Assembly: GCF_001014975.1 (NCBI RefSeq)
Contig: NZ_BBXA01000020.1
Location: 342,084-406,083, forward strand
Reading direction: 5' to 3'
DNA from: Novosphingobium sp. MD-1
GTDB lineage: Bacteria > Pseudomonadota > Alphaproteobacteria > Sphingomonadales > Sphingomonadaceae
DNA length: 64,000 bases
Positions 1 through 9,029 of this stretch are shown here, in pieces. The translations under genes were made by a program, and so were the position numbers. Position 1 is the stretch's first letter, and each line of letters begins with the position of its first letter. The notes under the pieces were generated by a model, which was not told the DNA's origin, ran no database searches, and saw only the letters and a list, made by a program, of their open reading frames with translations.

Positions 1-1983
1 CGACTTGGACATCTTCAGGCCCTTGGCGTCCATGGTGAAGCCATGGGTCAGCACGCCCTTGTACGGCGCATGGCCGCGCGTGGCGCAGGCTTCCAGCAGC
101 GAGGACTGGAACCAGCCGCGGTGCTGGTCCGATCCTTCCAGATAGAGGTCCGCGTGCGGACCCTGATAGCCTTCGGGCCGCAGCAGATCGGGCCAGCGGC
201 CCGATTCCAGCACGAAGGCATGGGTGCTGCCCGAATCGAACCACACGTCCAGGATGTCGGCCACGCGCTCGTAGTCTTCGGCCTTGTAGTCCGGCCCCAG
301 CAGGTCCTGCGCCGCCTCGTCCGACCAGGCATCGACGCCTTCGGCGCGGATGGCGTTGACGATGCGGTCGTTCACCGCCGGATCGACAAGGTACTGGCCG
401 GTCTTGCGCTCGACGAACAGCGTGATCGGCACGCCCCACGCGCGCTGGCGGCTCAGCACCCAGTCGGGCCGGCCTTCCACCATCGCGCCGATGCGGTTGC
501 GGCCCTTTTCGGGCACGAAGCGCGTTTCGGCGATGGCCGCCATCGCCGCCTGCCGCAGCGTGGGCGCGGCGCACAGCGCTTCCTCGGCCGGGTTGATCGC
601 GCCGCCTTCGGTTTCCCAGCGGTTCTCGCCCGGCGTCTTGGGCGAGATATGCGTCATCACCCGGTCCATCGGCACGAACCACTGCGGTGTGCAGCGGAAG
701 ATCACCTTGGCCTTGGAGCGCCACGAATGCGGGTAGGAGTGCTTGTAGTCCGCGCTCGCCGCCAGCAGCCCGCCCGCCTCGCGCAGCGCGGTGCAGATCG
801 GCCCGTCGGGTGCGTTGAACTTCGGGTTGATGACCGAGCCTTCACCGCCCAGCCACGCCCAGTCCGCGCGGTACTTGCCATCGCCCTCGACCGCGAACAC
901 CGGATCGATCCCGTGCGCCTTGCACAGCAGGAAGTCGTCCTCGCCGTGGTCGGGCGCCATGTGGACAAGGCCCGTGCCGCTGTCGGTGGTGACGAAATCG
1001 CCGGCGAGCAGCGGGCGCGGTTTGGCGAAGAACCCGCCAAGGTGGTGCATCGGATGGCGAGCGACGGTACCAGCTAGGGCCGAACCCAAATACCGCCCCG
1101 CCGGACCGCTCTTGTAGGTCTCGATTTCGCAATCGGCTCGATCGAGAAATGCCCCGGCGAGATCCCGAGCCACAAGGTAGCGGCGGCGATCGACCTCAAC
1201 AATCGTATATTGAACATCCGGCCCATACGCGAGCGCCTGGTTCACCGGAATCGTCCACGGCGTCGTTGTCCAGATCACCGCGTAAGCGCCGACCAGTTCC
1301 GCGATCGGCGATTCCGTGATCTCGAACGCCACGTCCACCTGGGTCGAGACGATGTCCTCGTATTCGACTTCCGCCTCGGCCAGCGCGGTCTTTTCCACCG
1401 GGCTCCACATAACCGGCTTGGCGCCGCGATAGAGCATCTGGTTCTCGGCGAACTTGAGCAGTTCGCCGACGATGGTGGCCTCCGCCTGGAAATCCATCGT
1501 CAGGTACGGATGGTCCCAGTCGCCGTTGATGCCGAGCCGCTTCAACTGTTCGCGCTGCACGTCCACCCACTTCTGGGCATAGGCGCGGCATTCGGCGCGG
1601 AATTCGCGCGGGGGAACCTCGTCCTTGTTCTTCTTCTTCTTGCGGTATTCCTCCTCGACCTTCCATTCGATGGGAAGGCCGTGGCAGTCCCAGCCGGGCA
1701 CATAGGGCGCGTCCTTGCCCAGCAGGCTCTGCGTGCGGCAGACCATGTCCTTGAGGATATGGTTCAGCGCATGGCCGATGTGCATGTCGCCATTGGCATA
1801 GGGCGGGCCATCGTGGAGGATGAACTTCTCGCGCCCGGCGCGGGCATCGCGCAAGCGGCTGTAGAGGTCCTGTTCCTGCCAGCGCGCGAGAATGCCCGGC
1901 TCCTTCTGCGGGAGTCCGGCCTTCATCGGGAAATCGGTCTTCGGCAGGAAGACGGTGCTTCGGTAGTCGCGCTGTTCGGTCAT
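1..1983 (-). CDS. ileS: isoleucyl-tRNA synthetase, 3' part beyond window
   Basis: Cytosolic class I aminoacyl-tRNA synthetase that charges tRNA-Ile. The ATG at 1983 gives a protein beginning MTEQRDYRSTVFLPKTDFPM, typical of the family. The HIGH ATP-binding motif is at residues 68-71. The CP1 editing domain follows, with TTTPWTIP near residue 240. The window ends exactly on the KMSKS signature (residues 657-661), so the last part of the catalytic domain and the anticodon-binding and C-terminal domains, roughly 280 residues, lie outside. The frame is open throughout with no frameshift. It is the last visible gene of a minus-strand housekeeping run and is separated from ribF by about 200 bp carrying palindromic repeats. 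Confidence 0.97.
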   Translation of the reverse strand, partial: MTEQRDYRSTVFLPKTDFPMKAGLPQKEPGILARWQEQDLYSRLRDARAGREKFILHDGPPYANGDMHIGHALNHILKDMVCRTQSLLGKDAPYVPGWDCHGLPIEWKVEEEYRKKKKNKDEVPPREFRAECRAYAQKWVDVQREQLKRLGINGDWDHPYLTMDFQAEATIVGELLKFAENQMLYRGAKPVMWSPVEKTALAEAEVEYEDIVSTQVDVAFEITESPIAELVGAYAVIWTTTPWTIPVNQALAYGPDVQYTIVEVDRRRYLVARDLAGAFLDRADCEIETYKSGPAGRYLGSALAGTVARHPMHHLGGFFAKPRPLLAGDFVTTDSGTGLVHMAPDHGEDDFLLCKAHGIDPVFAVEGDGKYRADWAWLGGEGSVINPKFNAPDGPICTALREAGGLLAASADYKHSYPHSWRSKAKVIFRCTPQWFVPMDRVMTHISPKTPGENRWETEGGAINPAEEALCAAPTLRQAAMAAIAETRFVPEKGRNRIGAMVEGRPDWVLSRQRAWGVPITLFVERKTGQYLVDPAVNDRIVNAIRAEGVDAWSDEAAQDLLGPDYKAEDYERVADILDVWFDSGSTHAFVLESGRWPDLLRPEGYQGPHADLYLEGSDQHRGWFQSSLLEACATRGHAPYKGVLTHGFTMDAKGLKMSKS

Positions 1984-2099
1984 GATCGGCGGGCCTTAGC
2001 GGCGCGCGGGGATTCCTGCAATTGCGTGATGGTTTGGCGTAAAGGGGATCAGCCCACCCCGCTGCGACTAGCCGGCACTGCGGCCCGGCAAGTCTCGCG

Positions 2100-2161
2100 C
2101 CCCTCCCGCTTGCGGGAGGGGGTGTGTCGCGCGTTCCCTCCCCTCCCGCTTGCGGGAGGGG
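2100..2161. repeat. two copies of a 22-bp palindrome
   Basis: Positions 2100-2121 and 2140-2161 are identical palindromes with arms CCCCTCCCGC / GCGGGAGGGG around a central TT. They lie 40 bp apart between ribF and ileS. Each would fold as a strong hairpin in RNA or single-stranded DNA. No T-tract follows, so a dispersed intergenic palindrome is more likely than a classical terminator, although it may still attenuate ribF-to-ileS read-through. Confidence 0.8.
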
Positions 2162-2187
2162 CCGGGGGTGGGCCGTGGCACGAGCTG

Positions 2188-3117
2188 CTACCCCGCCGCC
2201 AGCAGCCGCCGCGCCTCGTCGCAATCGCGGTTCATCTGTTCGACCAGCGCATCGAGCGAATCGAACTTCGCCTCGGGCCGCAGGAAGTGGTGGAAGGCCA
2301 CCTCGATCTCCTGCCCGTAAAGATCGCCGGACCAATCGAAGAAATAGGGTTCCAGCAGTTCCTTGGGCGGATCGAAGGTGGGGCGGATGCCGATGTTGGC
2401 CGCGCCCTGCACCACGCGCCCGTCGGGCATCCGGCCGGTGACGGCATAGATGCCGTAGCGCGGGCGCAGATAGCTGCCGAGCGGCAGGTTGGCGGTGGGA
2501 AAGCCGATCGTGCGCCCCAGCTTGTCGCCGTGCTGCACCACGCCCCGGATCGCGAAGGGCCGCGTCAGCAGCCGCGTGGCGGTGGCGCAATCGCCCGCCT
2601 GCAGCGCGGCGCGGATGCGACTGGAGGAAACCACTTCGCCGCTTTCCACCACGGGGCCGACCGCGCGCGCCGTCAGCCCGCTTTCCGCGCCCAGTTCCGC
2701 CAGCACGCGCACGTTGCCGCCGCGCCCCTTGCCGAAGGTGAAATCCTCGCCCGTGACCACGCCCGCCGCGCCCAGCCGTTCCACCAGCAGCCCGCGCACG
2801 AAGTCCTCCGCCGTGGTGGCGGCCAGCGTTCCATCGAAGGCGAAGACCAGCATGGCATCCGCCCCGGCGGCGGCGAACAGTTCCTCGCGCTGGTCCAGCG
2901 TGGTCAGCCGGAACGGCGGCGCATCGGGTTGGAAATGGCGCACCGGGTGCGGATCGAACGTGGCGACGATCACCGGGCGGCCTTGCGCCCGCGCCTGGCG
3001 CACCGCCTCGCCCACCACGGCCTGGTGGCCGAGGTGGAAACCGTCGAAATTGCCGAGCGCGATCACCGCCCCGCGCAGATGATCCGGCGCGCGATCGCGC
3101 GCGTCGATTCGCGTCAT
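2188..3117 (-). CDS. ribF: bifunctional riboflavin kinase / FAD synthetase
   Basis: 309 aa. It phosphorylates riboflavin to FMN and adenylates FMN to FAD in the cytosol. The N-terminal nucleotidyltransferase domain shows the GNFDGFHLGHQ motif at about residues 20-30 and the SSSRIR signature near residue 155. The C-terminal flavokinase domain shows RTIGFPTANL and the YGIYAV stretch. The start is the ATG at 3117, which overlaps the stop of the upstream dipeptidase gene in an ATGA; the frame stays open further upstream but only as an antisense shadow. Length is normal for the family (about 310 aa). Confidence 0.95.
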   Translation of the reverse strand: MTRIDARDRAPDHLRGAVIALGNFDGFHLGHQAVVGEAVRQARAQGRPVIVATFDPHPVRHFQPDAPPFRLTTLDQREELFAAAGADAMLVFAFDGTLAATTAEDFVRGLLVERLGAAGVVTGEDFTFGKGRGGNVRVLAELGAESGLTARAVGPVVESGEVVSSSRIRAALQAGDCATATRLLTRPFAIRGVVQHGDKLGRTIGFPTANLPLGSYLRPRYGIYAVTGRMPDGRVVQGAANIGIRPTFDPPKELLEPYFFDWSGDLYGQEIEVAFHHFLRPEAKFDSLDALVEQMNRDCDEARRLLAAG

Positions 3118-4319
3118 CGATGCGCCTCTGCCGTGACCCCGGCCGACGCAGACGCCATCGGCCGCAATCCGGCGCGAATCACGCGCAGGGCATTGCCGCC
3201 CATCGCCGCGCGAATCTCGTCCTCGCTGAAACCTTCGTCGATCAGGGCCTGGGTTACCTGTTCCAGTTGCGCGGTATCGAACCGGGTCGTGGTCGCCCCG
3301 TCGAAATCGCTGCCTAGCGCGACATGGTCGATCCCGACAAGATCGCGCACGTGGCGCATCGCCTTGGCCGTCGCGCGGGGGCTGGTATCGCAGACCGCCG
3401 CGTCCCAATAGCCGATGCCGATCAGCCCGCCGGTTCGCGCCACGCCGCGAATCTCGTCGTCGGTCAGGTTGCGGTTGACCTTGCAGGTCGCCTGCACTCC
3501 GCCGTGGCTGGAAACCACCGGCCGCCGCGCCATCGCCAGCACGTCCGCCACGCCGGCGTGGCTGAGATGCGCGATATCCACGATCATGCCCTTGTCTTCC
3601 ATTCGCCGCACGATCTGCCGGCCGAACGGGGTCACCCCGCCCTTCTTCAGCCCGTGCATCGATCCGGCCAGTTCATCGTCGAAGAAATGCGTCAGGCTCG
3701 CCATGCGGAAGCCGGCGGCATAGAACCGGTCGAGGTTCTCCGCCTTGCCTTCCAGATCGTGCAGCCCCTCGATCGAGAGCATCGCGCCCACCGGCTGCGC
3801 CTTGTTCCCGCGCCGGGCCAGCAGCAGATCGAGCGAGGCATCGTCGCTGACTTTCAGCAGCATCCCGCCCGAGGCCGCGACCGCGCGGTCCAGCTTCTGC
3901 CCGTGCCACAGCGTGCGTTCGGCCAGCGAATTCCACGTCCGCACCGGCTGCAATTGCGCCACCGCCAGCGCGCCCAGCGTGTCGCTGTCCGCCGGATTGG
4001 CGTCGTAGTTCAGGCCGCGCGGCGATTTGGAGACCGACGAGAACACCTGCAGCGCGACATTGCCCTCTTCCAGCCGCGGCAGATCGACATGCCCGCGCCG
4101 CGCCCGGTCGCGCAGGTCGCGCCGCCACATCAGCGTATCGGCATGCAGATCGACGATCCGCAGCGATCGGTGCAGTTCCCGCGCCCGGTCACTGACCGCG
4201 ATCAGCGGCTGCCCGTCGATCCGGTTCATCTGCGATTCGACGAAGGCCGGCAGCGGCCCGAAGAACGCCGCCGCCGCCAATCCGGTCACGCCAAGTGCAA
4301 TCGCCACCCAACGACGCAT
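3114..4319 (-). CDS. M19 (renal-type) membrane dipeptidase
   Basis: 401 aa zinc dipeptidase of peptidase family M19. An N-terminal hydrophobic segment (residues 5-22) suggests export or membrane anchoring. Zinc-ligand motifs are visible: HAD in VDLHADTL (His59, Asp61), the bridging Glu in SIEGLHDLE, and His residues in IAHLSHAG and SSHGGVQ. GSDFDGA near the C terminus is also characteristic. It starts 3 nt after the folA stop and ends inside the ribF start codon, so it is translationally linked within the operon. The natural substrate cannot be read from the sequence; D-/L-dipeptides are typical. Confidence 0.9.
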   Translation of the reverse strand: MRRWVAIALGVTGLAAAAFFGPLPAFVESQMNRIDGQPLIAVSDRARELHRSLRIVDLHADTLMWRRDLRDRARRGHVDLPRLEEGNVALQVFSSVSKSPRGLNYDANPADSDTLGALAVAQLQPVRTWNSLAERTLWHGQKLDRAVAASGGMLLKVSDDASLDLLLARRGNKAQPVGAMLSIEGLHDLEGKAENLDRFYAAGFRMASLTHFFDDELAGSMHGLKKGGVTPFGRQIVRRMEDKGMIVDIAHLSHAGVADVLAMARRPVVSSHGGVQATCKVNRNLTDDEIRGVARTGGLIGIGYWDAAVCDTSPRATAKAMRHVRDLVGIDHVALGSDFDGATTTRFDTAQLEQVTQALIDEGFSEDEIRAAMGGNALRVIRAGLRPMASASAGVTAEAHR

Positions 4320-4322
4320 GGT

Positions 4323-4811
4323 TCAGCCCCTCCCCCTTTCCAGCGTCACGAAAGCGAACGCCGGGCGTCCCTTTTCGGCCGGGTGCGTCTCGCGCGCAAG
4401 CTCCCGCCATTCGGGGCCAAGGGGGGGCATCACCGTGTCGCCCGCGACATCGGCATCGACTTCGGTCAGTTCCACCCGCGCAGCCAGCGGCAGGAACAGG
4501 CGGTAGATCTCCGCGCCGCCGACCACGGCCACCTCGCCATCGCCCGCCAGCGCCAGCGCGGCCGGTACATCGTGGACCACTTCGGCCCCTTCCGCCTGCC
4601 AGCCGGCATCGCGCGTCAGCACGATATGGCGGCGGCCGGGCAGCGGCGCGGGAAAGCTCTCGAACGTCTTGCGGCCCATGATCATCGGCTTGCCCATGGT
4701 CAGCGCCTTGAACCGCCGCAGGTCCGCCGGAAGGTGCCAGGGCAGCGCGTTGTCCCGACCGATCGTGCCGTTGGCGGCGCGCGCGTAGATCAGGACCAGG
4801 GCCTGCGCCAT
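4323..4811 (-). CDS. folA: dihydrofolate reductase
   Basis: 162 aa; NADPH-dependent reduction of dihydrofolate to tetrahydrofolate. Family landmarks are LIYARAANGTIGRDNALPWHLPADL near the N terminus (substrate-binding Trp-His and acidic Asp), GRKTFESFPAPLPGR, and VVGGAEIYRLFLPLA, the cofactor-binding glycines. The ATG at 4811 overlaps the purK stop by one base (TAATG), which fixes the start. Its neighbours are purine genes, so it sits in a nucleotide/cofactor operon. Confidence 0.95.
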   Translation of the reverse strand: MAQALVLIYARAANGTIGRDNALPWHLPADLRRFKALTMGKPMIMGRKTFESFPAPLPGRRHIVLTRDAGWQAEGAEVVHDVPAALALAGDGEVAVVGGAEIYRLFLPLAARVELTEVDADVAGDTVMPPLGPEWRELARETHPAEKGRPAFAFVTLERGRG

Positions 4812-5869
4812 TACAGGATCAGCCGGGTGACGTGGCCCATCTTGCGTCCGGGACGGACCGCCGCCTTGCCATAGAGATGGAGGTGGTTGGCGGGATCGGA
4901 CAGGATCTGCGCCCAGTCGCGCGCGGCATCGCCGATCAGGTTGTCCATCACCGCGCCCTTCGCCGCCAGCGCCGTGCTGCCCAGCGGCAGAGCGCAGATC
5001 GCGCGGATATGGTTCTCGAACTGGCTGACCAGCGCGCCCTCGATCGTCCAGTGCCCGGAATTGTGGACGCGCGGGGCCATCTCGTTGAACACCGGGCCGT
5101 CCGCCGTGGCGAAGAATTCCAGCGTCAACACGCCCACATAGTCCAAGGCGTCGGCCACTTTTGCCGCCAGCGCGCGCGCCGCGTCCACCTGCGCCGTGAT
5201 GAACGTGGGCGCGGGCACGGTCGAACGGGCGAGGATGCCACTGTCGTGCTCGTTTTGCGCCGAATCCCAGAAGCGCACATCGCCGGCCGCATCGCGCACC
5301 AGAATCACCGAGAACTCGCCCGCGAAGCGCACGAAGCCTTCGTAGATCAGCGGCACCGCGGGCAGGTCCAGCCCGGCGGCGTCGGCCGGGTCCATGATCC
5401 GCCACTGGCCCTTGCCGTCATAGCCGTCGCGCCGCGTCTTGAGGATGCCGGGCGCGCCGATCCGCGCGATCGCGGCGGCCAGGTCGGCGGCGGAATCGAC
5501 TTGCGCCCACGGCGCGGGGCGGCCGCCCAGCGCCTCGACGAAGCTCTTCTCGTTCACCCGGTCCTGCGCCACTTCCAGCGCGCGGACCGGCGGATGCAGC
5601 GGCGCATGGTCGCCGATCGCAGCCAGCGGCCCGGCGGCGACGTTCTCGAACTCGTACGTCACCACCGCGCATTGCGCGGCGAAGGCGGCCAGCGCGGCCT
5701 CGTCGTCATAGCGCCCTTGCGTGAACGCGGCGCTGACATCGGCCGCGACCGAATCCGCTTCCGGCGCATAGACATGGCAGCGATAGCCGAGGTTCGCCGC
5801 CGCCAGCGCCAGCATCCGGCCCAGTTGGCCGCCGCCGAGAATGCCGATGGTTTCGCCGGGGGCGATCAT
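4811..5869 (-). CDS. purK: 5-(carboxyamino)imidazole ribonucleotide synthase
   Basis: 352 aa ATP-grasp enzyme that carboxylates AIR to N5-CAIR in purine synthesis. It opens with a Rossmann-like GILGGGQLGRML motif (residues 9-20). ATP-grasp features follow: ILKTRRDGYDGKGQW and LTLEFFATADG with the Mg-binding Glu, then FNEMAPRVHNSGHWT. It lies directly downstream of purE (40 bp gap), its partner that mutates N5-CAIR to CAIR, and overlaps folA by one base. Confidence 0.96.
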   Translation of the reverse strand: MIAPGETIGILGGGQLGRMLALAAANLGYRCHVYAPEADSVAADVSAAFTQGRYDDEAALAAFAAQCAVVTYEFENVAAGPLAAIGDHAPLHPPVRALEVAQDRVNEKSFVEALGGRPAPWAQVDSAADLAAAIARIGAPGILKTRRDGYDGKGQWRIMDPADAAGLDLPAVPLIYEGFVRFAGEFSVILVRDAAGDVRFWDSAQNEHDSGILARSTVPAPTFITAQVDAARALAAKVADALDYVGVLTLEFFATADGPVFNEMAPRVHNSGHWTIEGALVSQFENHIRAICALPLGSTALAAKGAVMDNLIGDAARDWAQILSDPANHLHLYGKAAVRPGRKMGHVTRLIL

Positions 5870-5909
5870 GCGCGGCTCCCGCGCGGGGTGTGGCGCACCA
5901 CCATCTCCC

Positions 5910-6407
5910 TCAGGACGGCCGTTCCGCGACCGAATCGGTCTGCGCGGCGCGGAAGGCGATCAGCCGTTCGGCCAGCGCGGGATCGGACGTGGCGAGGATC
6001 GACGCGGCCAGCAGGCCGGCATTGGTCGCGCCCGGCACGCCGATGGCCAGCGTACCCACGGGAATGCCACCGGGCATCTGGACGATCGACAGCAGGCTGT
6101 CCATGCCCTTCAGCGCCTTGGATTCGACCGGCACGCCCAGCACGGGCAGGTGCGTCATCGAAGCGACCATGCCCGGCAGGTGCGCCGCACCGCCGGCCCC
6201 GGCGATGATAACCCGGAAGCCTTCCCGGTGCGCGCCCTTGGCGAAGGCGACGAGCCGGTCGGGCGTGCGGTGCGCGGAAACGATGCGGCATTCGTGCGCC
6301 ACGCCCAGCTTGTCGAGCGCGGCGGCCGCGTTCTTCATCGTCTCCCAGTCGGACTGGCTGCCCATGACGATGGCCACGGCCGGCGCCTGCGGCGAGGTAT
6401 CACTCAT
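5910..6407 (-). CDS. purE: N5-CAIR mutase
   Basis: 165 aa class I PurE. The diagnostic motif [14 protein letters not shown] is near the N terminus, followed by SAHRTPDRL with the catalytic His and [11 protein letters not shown] and [10 protein letters not shown]. It converts N5-CAIR to CAIR in de novo purine biosynthesis. It is paired with purK immediately downstream and lies about 30 bp after gpmA, so the three may be cotranscribed. Confidence 0.97.
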   Translation of the reverse strand: MSDTSPQAPAVAIVMGSQSDWETMKNAAAALDKLGVAHECRIVSAHRTPDRLVAFAKGAHREGFRVIIAGAGGAAHLPGMVASMTHLPVLGVPVESKALKGMDSLLSIVQMPGGIPVGTLAIGVPGATNAGLLAASILATSDPALAERLIAFRAAQTDSVAERPS

Positions 6408-6437
6408 GCCCTGCCCCCTCTCAGGCCGGAACGCGCC

Positions 6438-7124
6438 TCAGCGTTCCGACAGGTAGTACCGCTCGATCTCGGCGAGGTTGTCGTCCAGCTCATAGACGAT
6501 CGGCTGGCCGGTCGGAATCTCGAGGCCGGTGATGTCGGCGTCCGAAATGCCCGAAAGGTGCTTCACCAGCGCGCGCAGCGAGTTGCCGTGAGCGGAGACG
6601 ATCACCGTTTCGCCGGCCTTCAGCGCCGGGGCGATCTTCTGCTCGAAGCACGGCAGCACGCGGGCGATCGTGTCCTTGAGGCTTTCGGTAGCCGGCACGG
6701 CGATGCCGGCATAGCGCGGGTCGGCCGCCAGGTCGAAAGCGCTGCCCGCTTCCAGCGGGGGCGGCGGAATGTCGAAGCTGCGGCGCCAGACCTTGACCTG
6801 CTCGTCCCCATGCTTCGCGGCGGTCTCGGCTTTGTCCAGCCCGGTCAGGCCACCATAGTGCCGTTCGTTGAGCCGCCAGTCCTTGTCTTCGGGAATCCAC
6901 AGCCGGCCGGCCGCTTCCAGCGCGAAATGCAGCGTCTTGATCGCGCGCGTCTGCAGCGAGGTGAACGCCACCGTCGGCAGCACGCCCTTGTCTTTCAGCA
7001 GCGTGCCGGCGGCGAGCGCTTCGGCCGCGCCCTTTTCGGTCACGTCGACATCCCACCAGCCGGTGAAACGGTTTTCGAGATTCCATTGCGATTGACCGTG
7101 ACGGATCAGGATCAGGCGGGGCAT
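6438..7124 (-). CDS. gpmA: 2,3-bisphosphoglycerate-dependent phosphoglycerate mutase
   Basis: 228 aa histidine phosphatase-superfamily glycolytic enzyme. The RHG motif with the phospho-accepting His is at [20 protein letters not shown]. The [20 protein letters not shown] stretch, with the catalytic Glu, and the second His in [15 protein letters not shown] are both present. Length matches dPGM enzymes. It is the first gene in the minus-strand series that continues into purE-purK. Confidence 0.96.
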   Translation of the reverse strand: MPRLILIRHGQSQWNLENRFTGWWDVDVTEKGAAEALAAGTLLKDKGVLPTVAFTSLQTRAIKTLHFALEAAGRLWIPEDKDWRLNERHYGGLTGLDKAETAAKHGDEQVKVWRRSFDIPPPPLEAGSAFDLAADPRYAGIAVPATESLKDTIARVLPCFEQKIAPALKAGETVIVSAHGNSLRALVKHLSGISDADITGLEIPTGQPIVYELDDNLAEIERYYLSER

Positions 7125-7160
7125 CGTGGCTCCTGCTGCTCTACTGCGGGAAACGGCCCC

Positions 7161-7385
7161 CTAGCGCTCCCCTTGCGGTTTGGAAAGGCCGCCGGTGCCG
7201 GATTCGCCGTTGCCCGCCTCGCGCGCGCCAAGTTCGCGCGTCCCAAGTTCTCTGGCCCCGAGTTCTCTGACCCCGAGTTCTCTGACCCCAAGTTCCCTGG
7301 CCTGCGCCTTGCGCCGCTTCAGGTTCTCGCGCAGGCGCGCGGCCAACCGTTCCTCGCGCGTCATTCTTGCCGGATCGTCGCTCAT
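7161..7385 (-). CDS. small basic protein with RELGx pentapeptide repeats
   Basis: 74 aa from the ATG at 7385, beginning MSDDPARMTREERLAARLRE and followed by NLKRRKAQ, a highly charged helical segment of a kind common as small uncharacterised proteins in sphingomonads. The C-terminal half is five tandem copies of RELG(V/A/T), followed by a Gly/Ser-rich tail. The repeats come from a 15-bp DNA tandem array, so this tail is probably recent and variable in length. Function unknown. An upstream in-frame ATG at 7484 exists, but the added residues look noncoding. Confidence 0.6.
   Translation of the reverse strand: MSDDPARMTREERLAARLRENLKRRKAQARELGVRELGVRELGARELGTRELGAREAGNGESGTGGLSKPQGER
7229..7303. 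repeat. 15-bp tandem repeat, five copies
   Basis: Five consecutive 15-bp units (7229, 7244, 7259, 7274, 7289), each of the form C(A/G)AGTTCTCTGGCCC with few changes; units three and four are identical. The period is a multiple of three, so copy changes keep the reading frame of the small protein gene that contains it. Confidence 0.9.
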
Positions 7386-7542
7386 GCCGTGCGATGTGCC
7401 TTGCCGGCGCGCGCACCGCAAGGGCACGCCGCTGATACCACGGCACGTCATACCACGCTTGACAAAGCCGGCCCTCGCAGCCAATAGCGCGCCCCTGCCC
7501 GCCGCCGGTTCTTGCCGGCGCGCCGGAGCGCGGAAATGGTGT

Positions 7543-7617
<75 letters not shown>

Positions 7618-7659
7618 TTTCCCGCCCCGCTTCCAACAAGCAGTGTCAGGCCATCAGTA

Positions 7660-7950
7660 TCAGGCCAGCAGGTCCGCCCATTCGGGATGACGCTGGAAGG
7701 CGGCGGCGACATAGCTGCAATCGGGCGCGATCTTCCAGCCTTCGGCCCGCGCATCCGCGATCAGCGCCTCCACCAGCTTGCCCGCCACACCGCGCCCGCC
7801 GATTTCGGGCGGGACCAGCGTGTGTTCGGCCGCGACCACATCGCCCCGGCGGCGCCAGGTCAGCCGCCCCACCGCGTCGCTTCCCGCGACCGCCGCGTGG
7901 TATTCGCCCTCGGCGCCACCGCCGACGCGCGTGATCGTGACCTGTTCCAT
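7660..7950 (-). CDS. GNAT-like N-acetyltransferase (YjdJ/COG2388 type)
   Basis: 96 aa. A compact single-domain acetyltransferase-like protein: a beta-rich N terminus, then HTLVPPEIGGRGVAGKLVEALIADARAEGW, which contains the acetyl-CoA pyrophosphate loop (GGRGVAGKL), and a C-terminal CSYVAAAFQRHPEW in which CSY...HPE is the hallmark of this subfamily. Substrate unknown. The ATG at 7950 is chosen because upstream sequence in frame has no protein-like character. It is transcribed divergently from the threonine aldolase gene. Confidence 0.85.
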   Translation of the reverse strand: MEQVTITRVGGGAEGEYHAAVAGSDAVGRLTWRRRGDVVAAEHTLVPPEIGGRGVAGKLVEALIADARAEGWKIAPDCSYVAAAFQRHPEWADLLA

Positions 7951-8000
7951 TGCTTGCTCCCGCTTGACCGCTTGTGTCGGTGCCTTAGATGCCTTGGCGC

Positions 8001-9029
8001 ATGAAGTTCTTCTCCGATAACGCCGCCGGCGTCCACCCCCGCGTCTGGGACGCGATGCGCGCGGCCGACCAGCCCGACGCCGCCTATGACGGCGACCGCC
8101 TGAGCGCGCGGCTGGACGAGGCCTTTTCGGCCTTGTTCGGCACCGAATGCGCTGCATTGTGGGTGGCGACGGGCACCGCTGCGAACTGCCTGGCGCTGGC
8201 CGCGCTGGCCCAGCCACATGGCGGGATCGTCTGCCATCGCGAGGCGCATATCGAGGTGGACGAAGGCGGCGCGCCCGGCTTCTTCACTCACGGCGCCAAG
8301 CTGCTGCTGGCCGACGGCGAAGGCGCGAAGATGACGCCCGAGACGATCCGCGCGACGATCGACCCGATCCGGCGCGACGTGCACCAGGTGCAGCCGCACG
8401 CCATCTCGATCACGCAGGCGACCGAATACGGGCGCGTCTATACGCCCGGCGAGGTCGCCGCGATCGGCGCGCTGGCCAGGCAGCGCTCGCTGGGCCTGCA
8501 CATGGACGGCGCGCGCTTTGCCAACGCGGTGGCCCATCTCGGTTGCGATCCGGCCGCGCTGACGGTGAACGCCGGCGTCGACGCGCTGACGTTCGGCTGC
8601 GTCAAGAACGGTGGCATGAGCGCCGAGGCGCTGGTGTGCTTCGATCCCGCGCTGGCCGAGGTGGTGCGCTATCGCCGCAAGCGCGCGGGGCATCTCCAGT
8701 CCAAGGGGCGCTATCTGGCCGCGCAGGTACTGGCGATGATAGGGGACGGGATCGGGGACGGCCTGTGGCTCGAGAACGCGCGCGCCGCCAATGCCGCCGC
8801 CGCCACGATCGGCGAGGCCTGCGACGAGCGCCTGCTCCACCCGGTCGAGGCCAACGAGGTCTTCGCCGTACTCTCGCCCGCCGAACAGGCCGCGCTCCAC
8901 GCGCAGGGCTTCGAGTTTTACGATTGGCCCGCCCCCGAAGGCGCGCCCGGCGCGGCGCGGCTGGTTACCGCGTGGAACAGCGATCCGGCGCATGTCGAGG
9001 CGCTGGCCCGCGCCATTGCCGCGCTGTGA
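8001..9029 (+). CDS. ltaE: low-specificity L-threonine aldolase
   Basis: 342 aa PLP enzyme of the beta-eliminating lyase family that cleaves L-threonine/allo-threonine to glycine and acetaldehyde. It begins MKFFSDNAAGVHP. PLP-fold signatures include ATGTAANCLAL, LHMDGARFANA with the PLP-nitrogen Asp, and the Schiff-base lysine in TFGCVKNGGMS. An ATG at 7989 would add four residues; 8001 fits the family better. Its stop overlaps the GTG start of the downstream exporter. Confidence 0.9.
   Translation: MKFFSDNAAGVHPRVWDAMRAADQPDAAYDGDRLSARLDEAFSALFGTECAALWVATGTAANCLALAALAQPHGGIVCHREAHIEVDEGGAPGFFTHGAKLLLADGEGAKMTPETIRATIDPIRRDVHQVQPHAISITQATEYGRVYTPGEVAAIGALARQRSLGLHMDGARFANAVAHLGCDPAALTVNAGVDALTFGCVKNGGMSAEALVCFDPALAEVVRYRRKRAGHLQSKGRYLAAQVLAMIGDGIGDGLWLENARAANAAAATIGEACDERLLHPVEANEVFAVLSPAEQAALHAQGFEFYDWPAPEGAPGAARLVTAWNSDPAHVEALARAIAAL

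Noticed and set aside
1210..3411. 733-aa plus-strand frame opposite ileS and ribF
   Set aside because: Arg/Ala/His-rich shadow caused by high GC third positions; ileS and ribF on the other strand carry the family motifs.
7229..7303. Possible CRISPR-like array
   Set aside because: Units are 15 bp, directly adjacent without spacers, and within a coding frame; no cas genes anywhere in the window.
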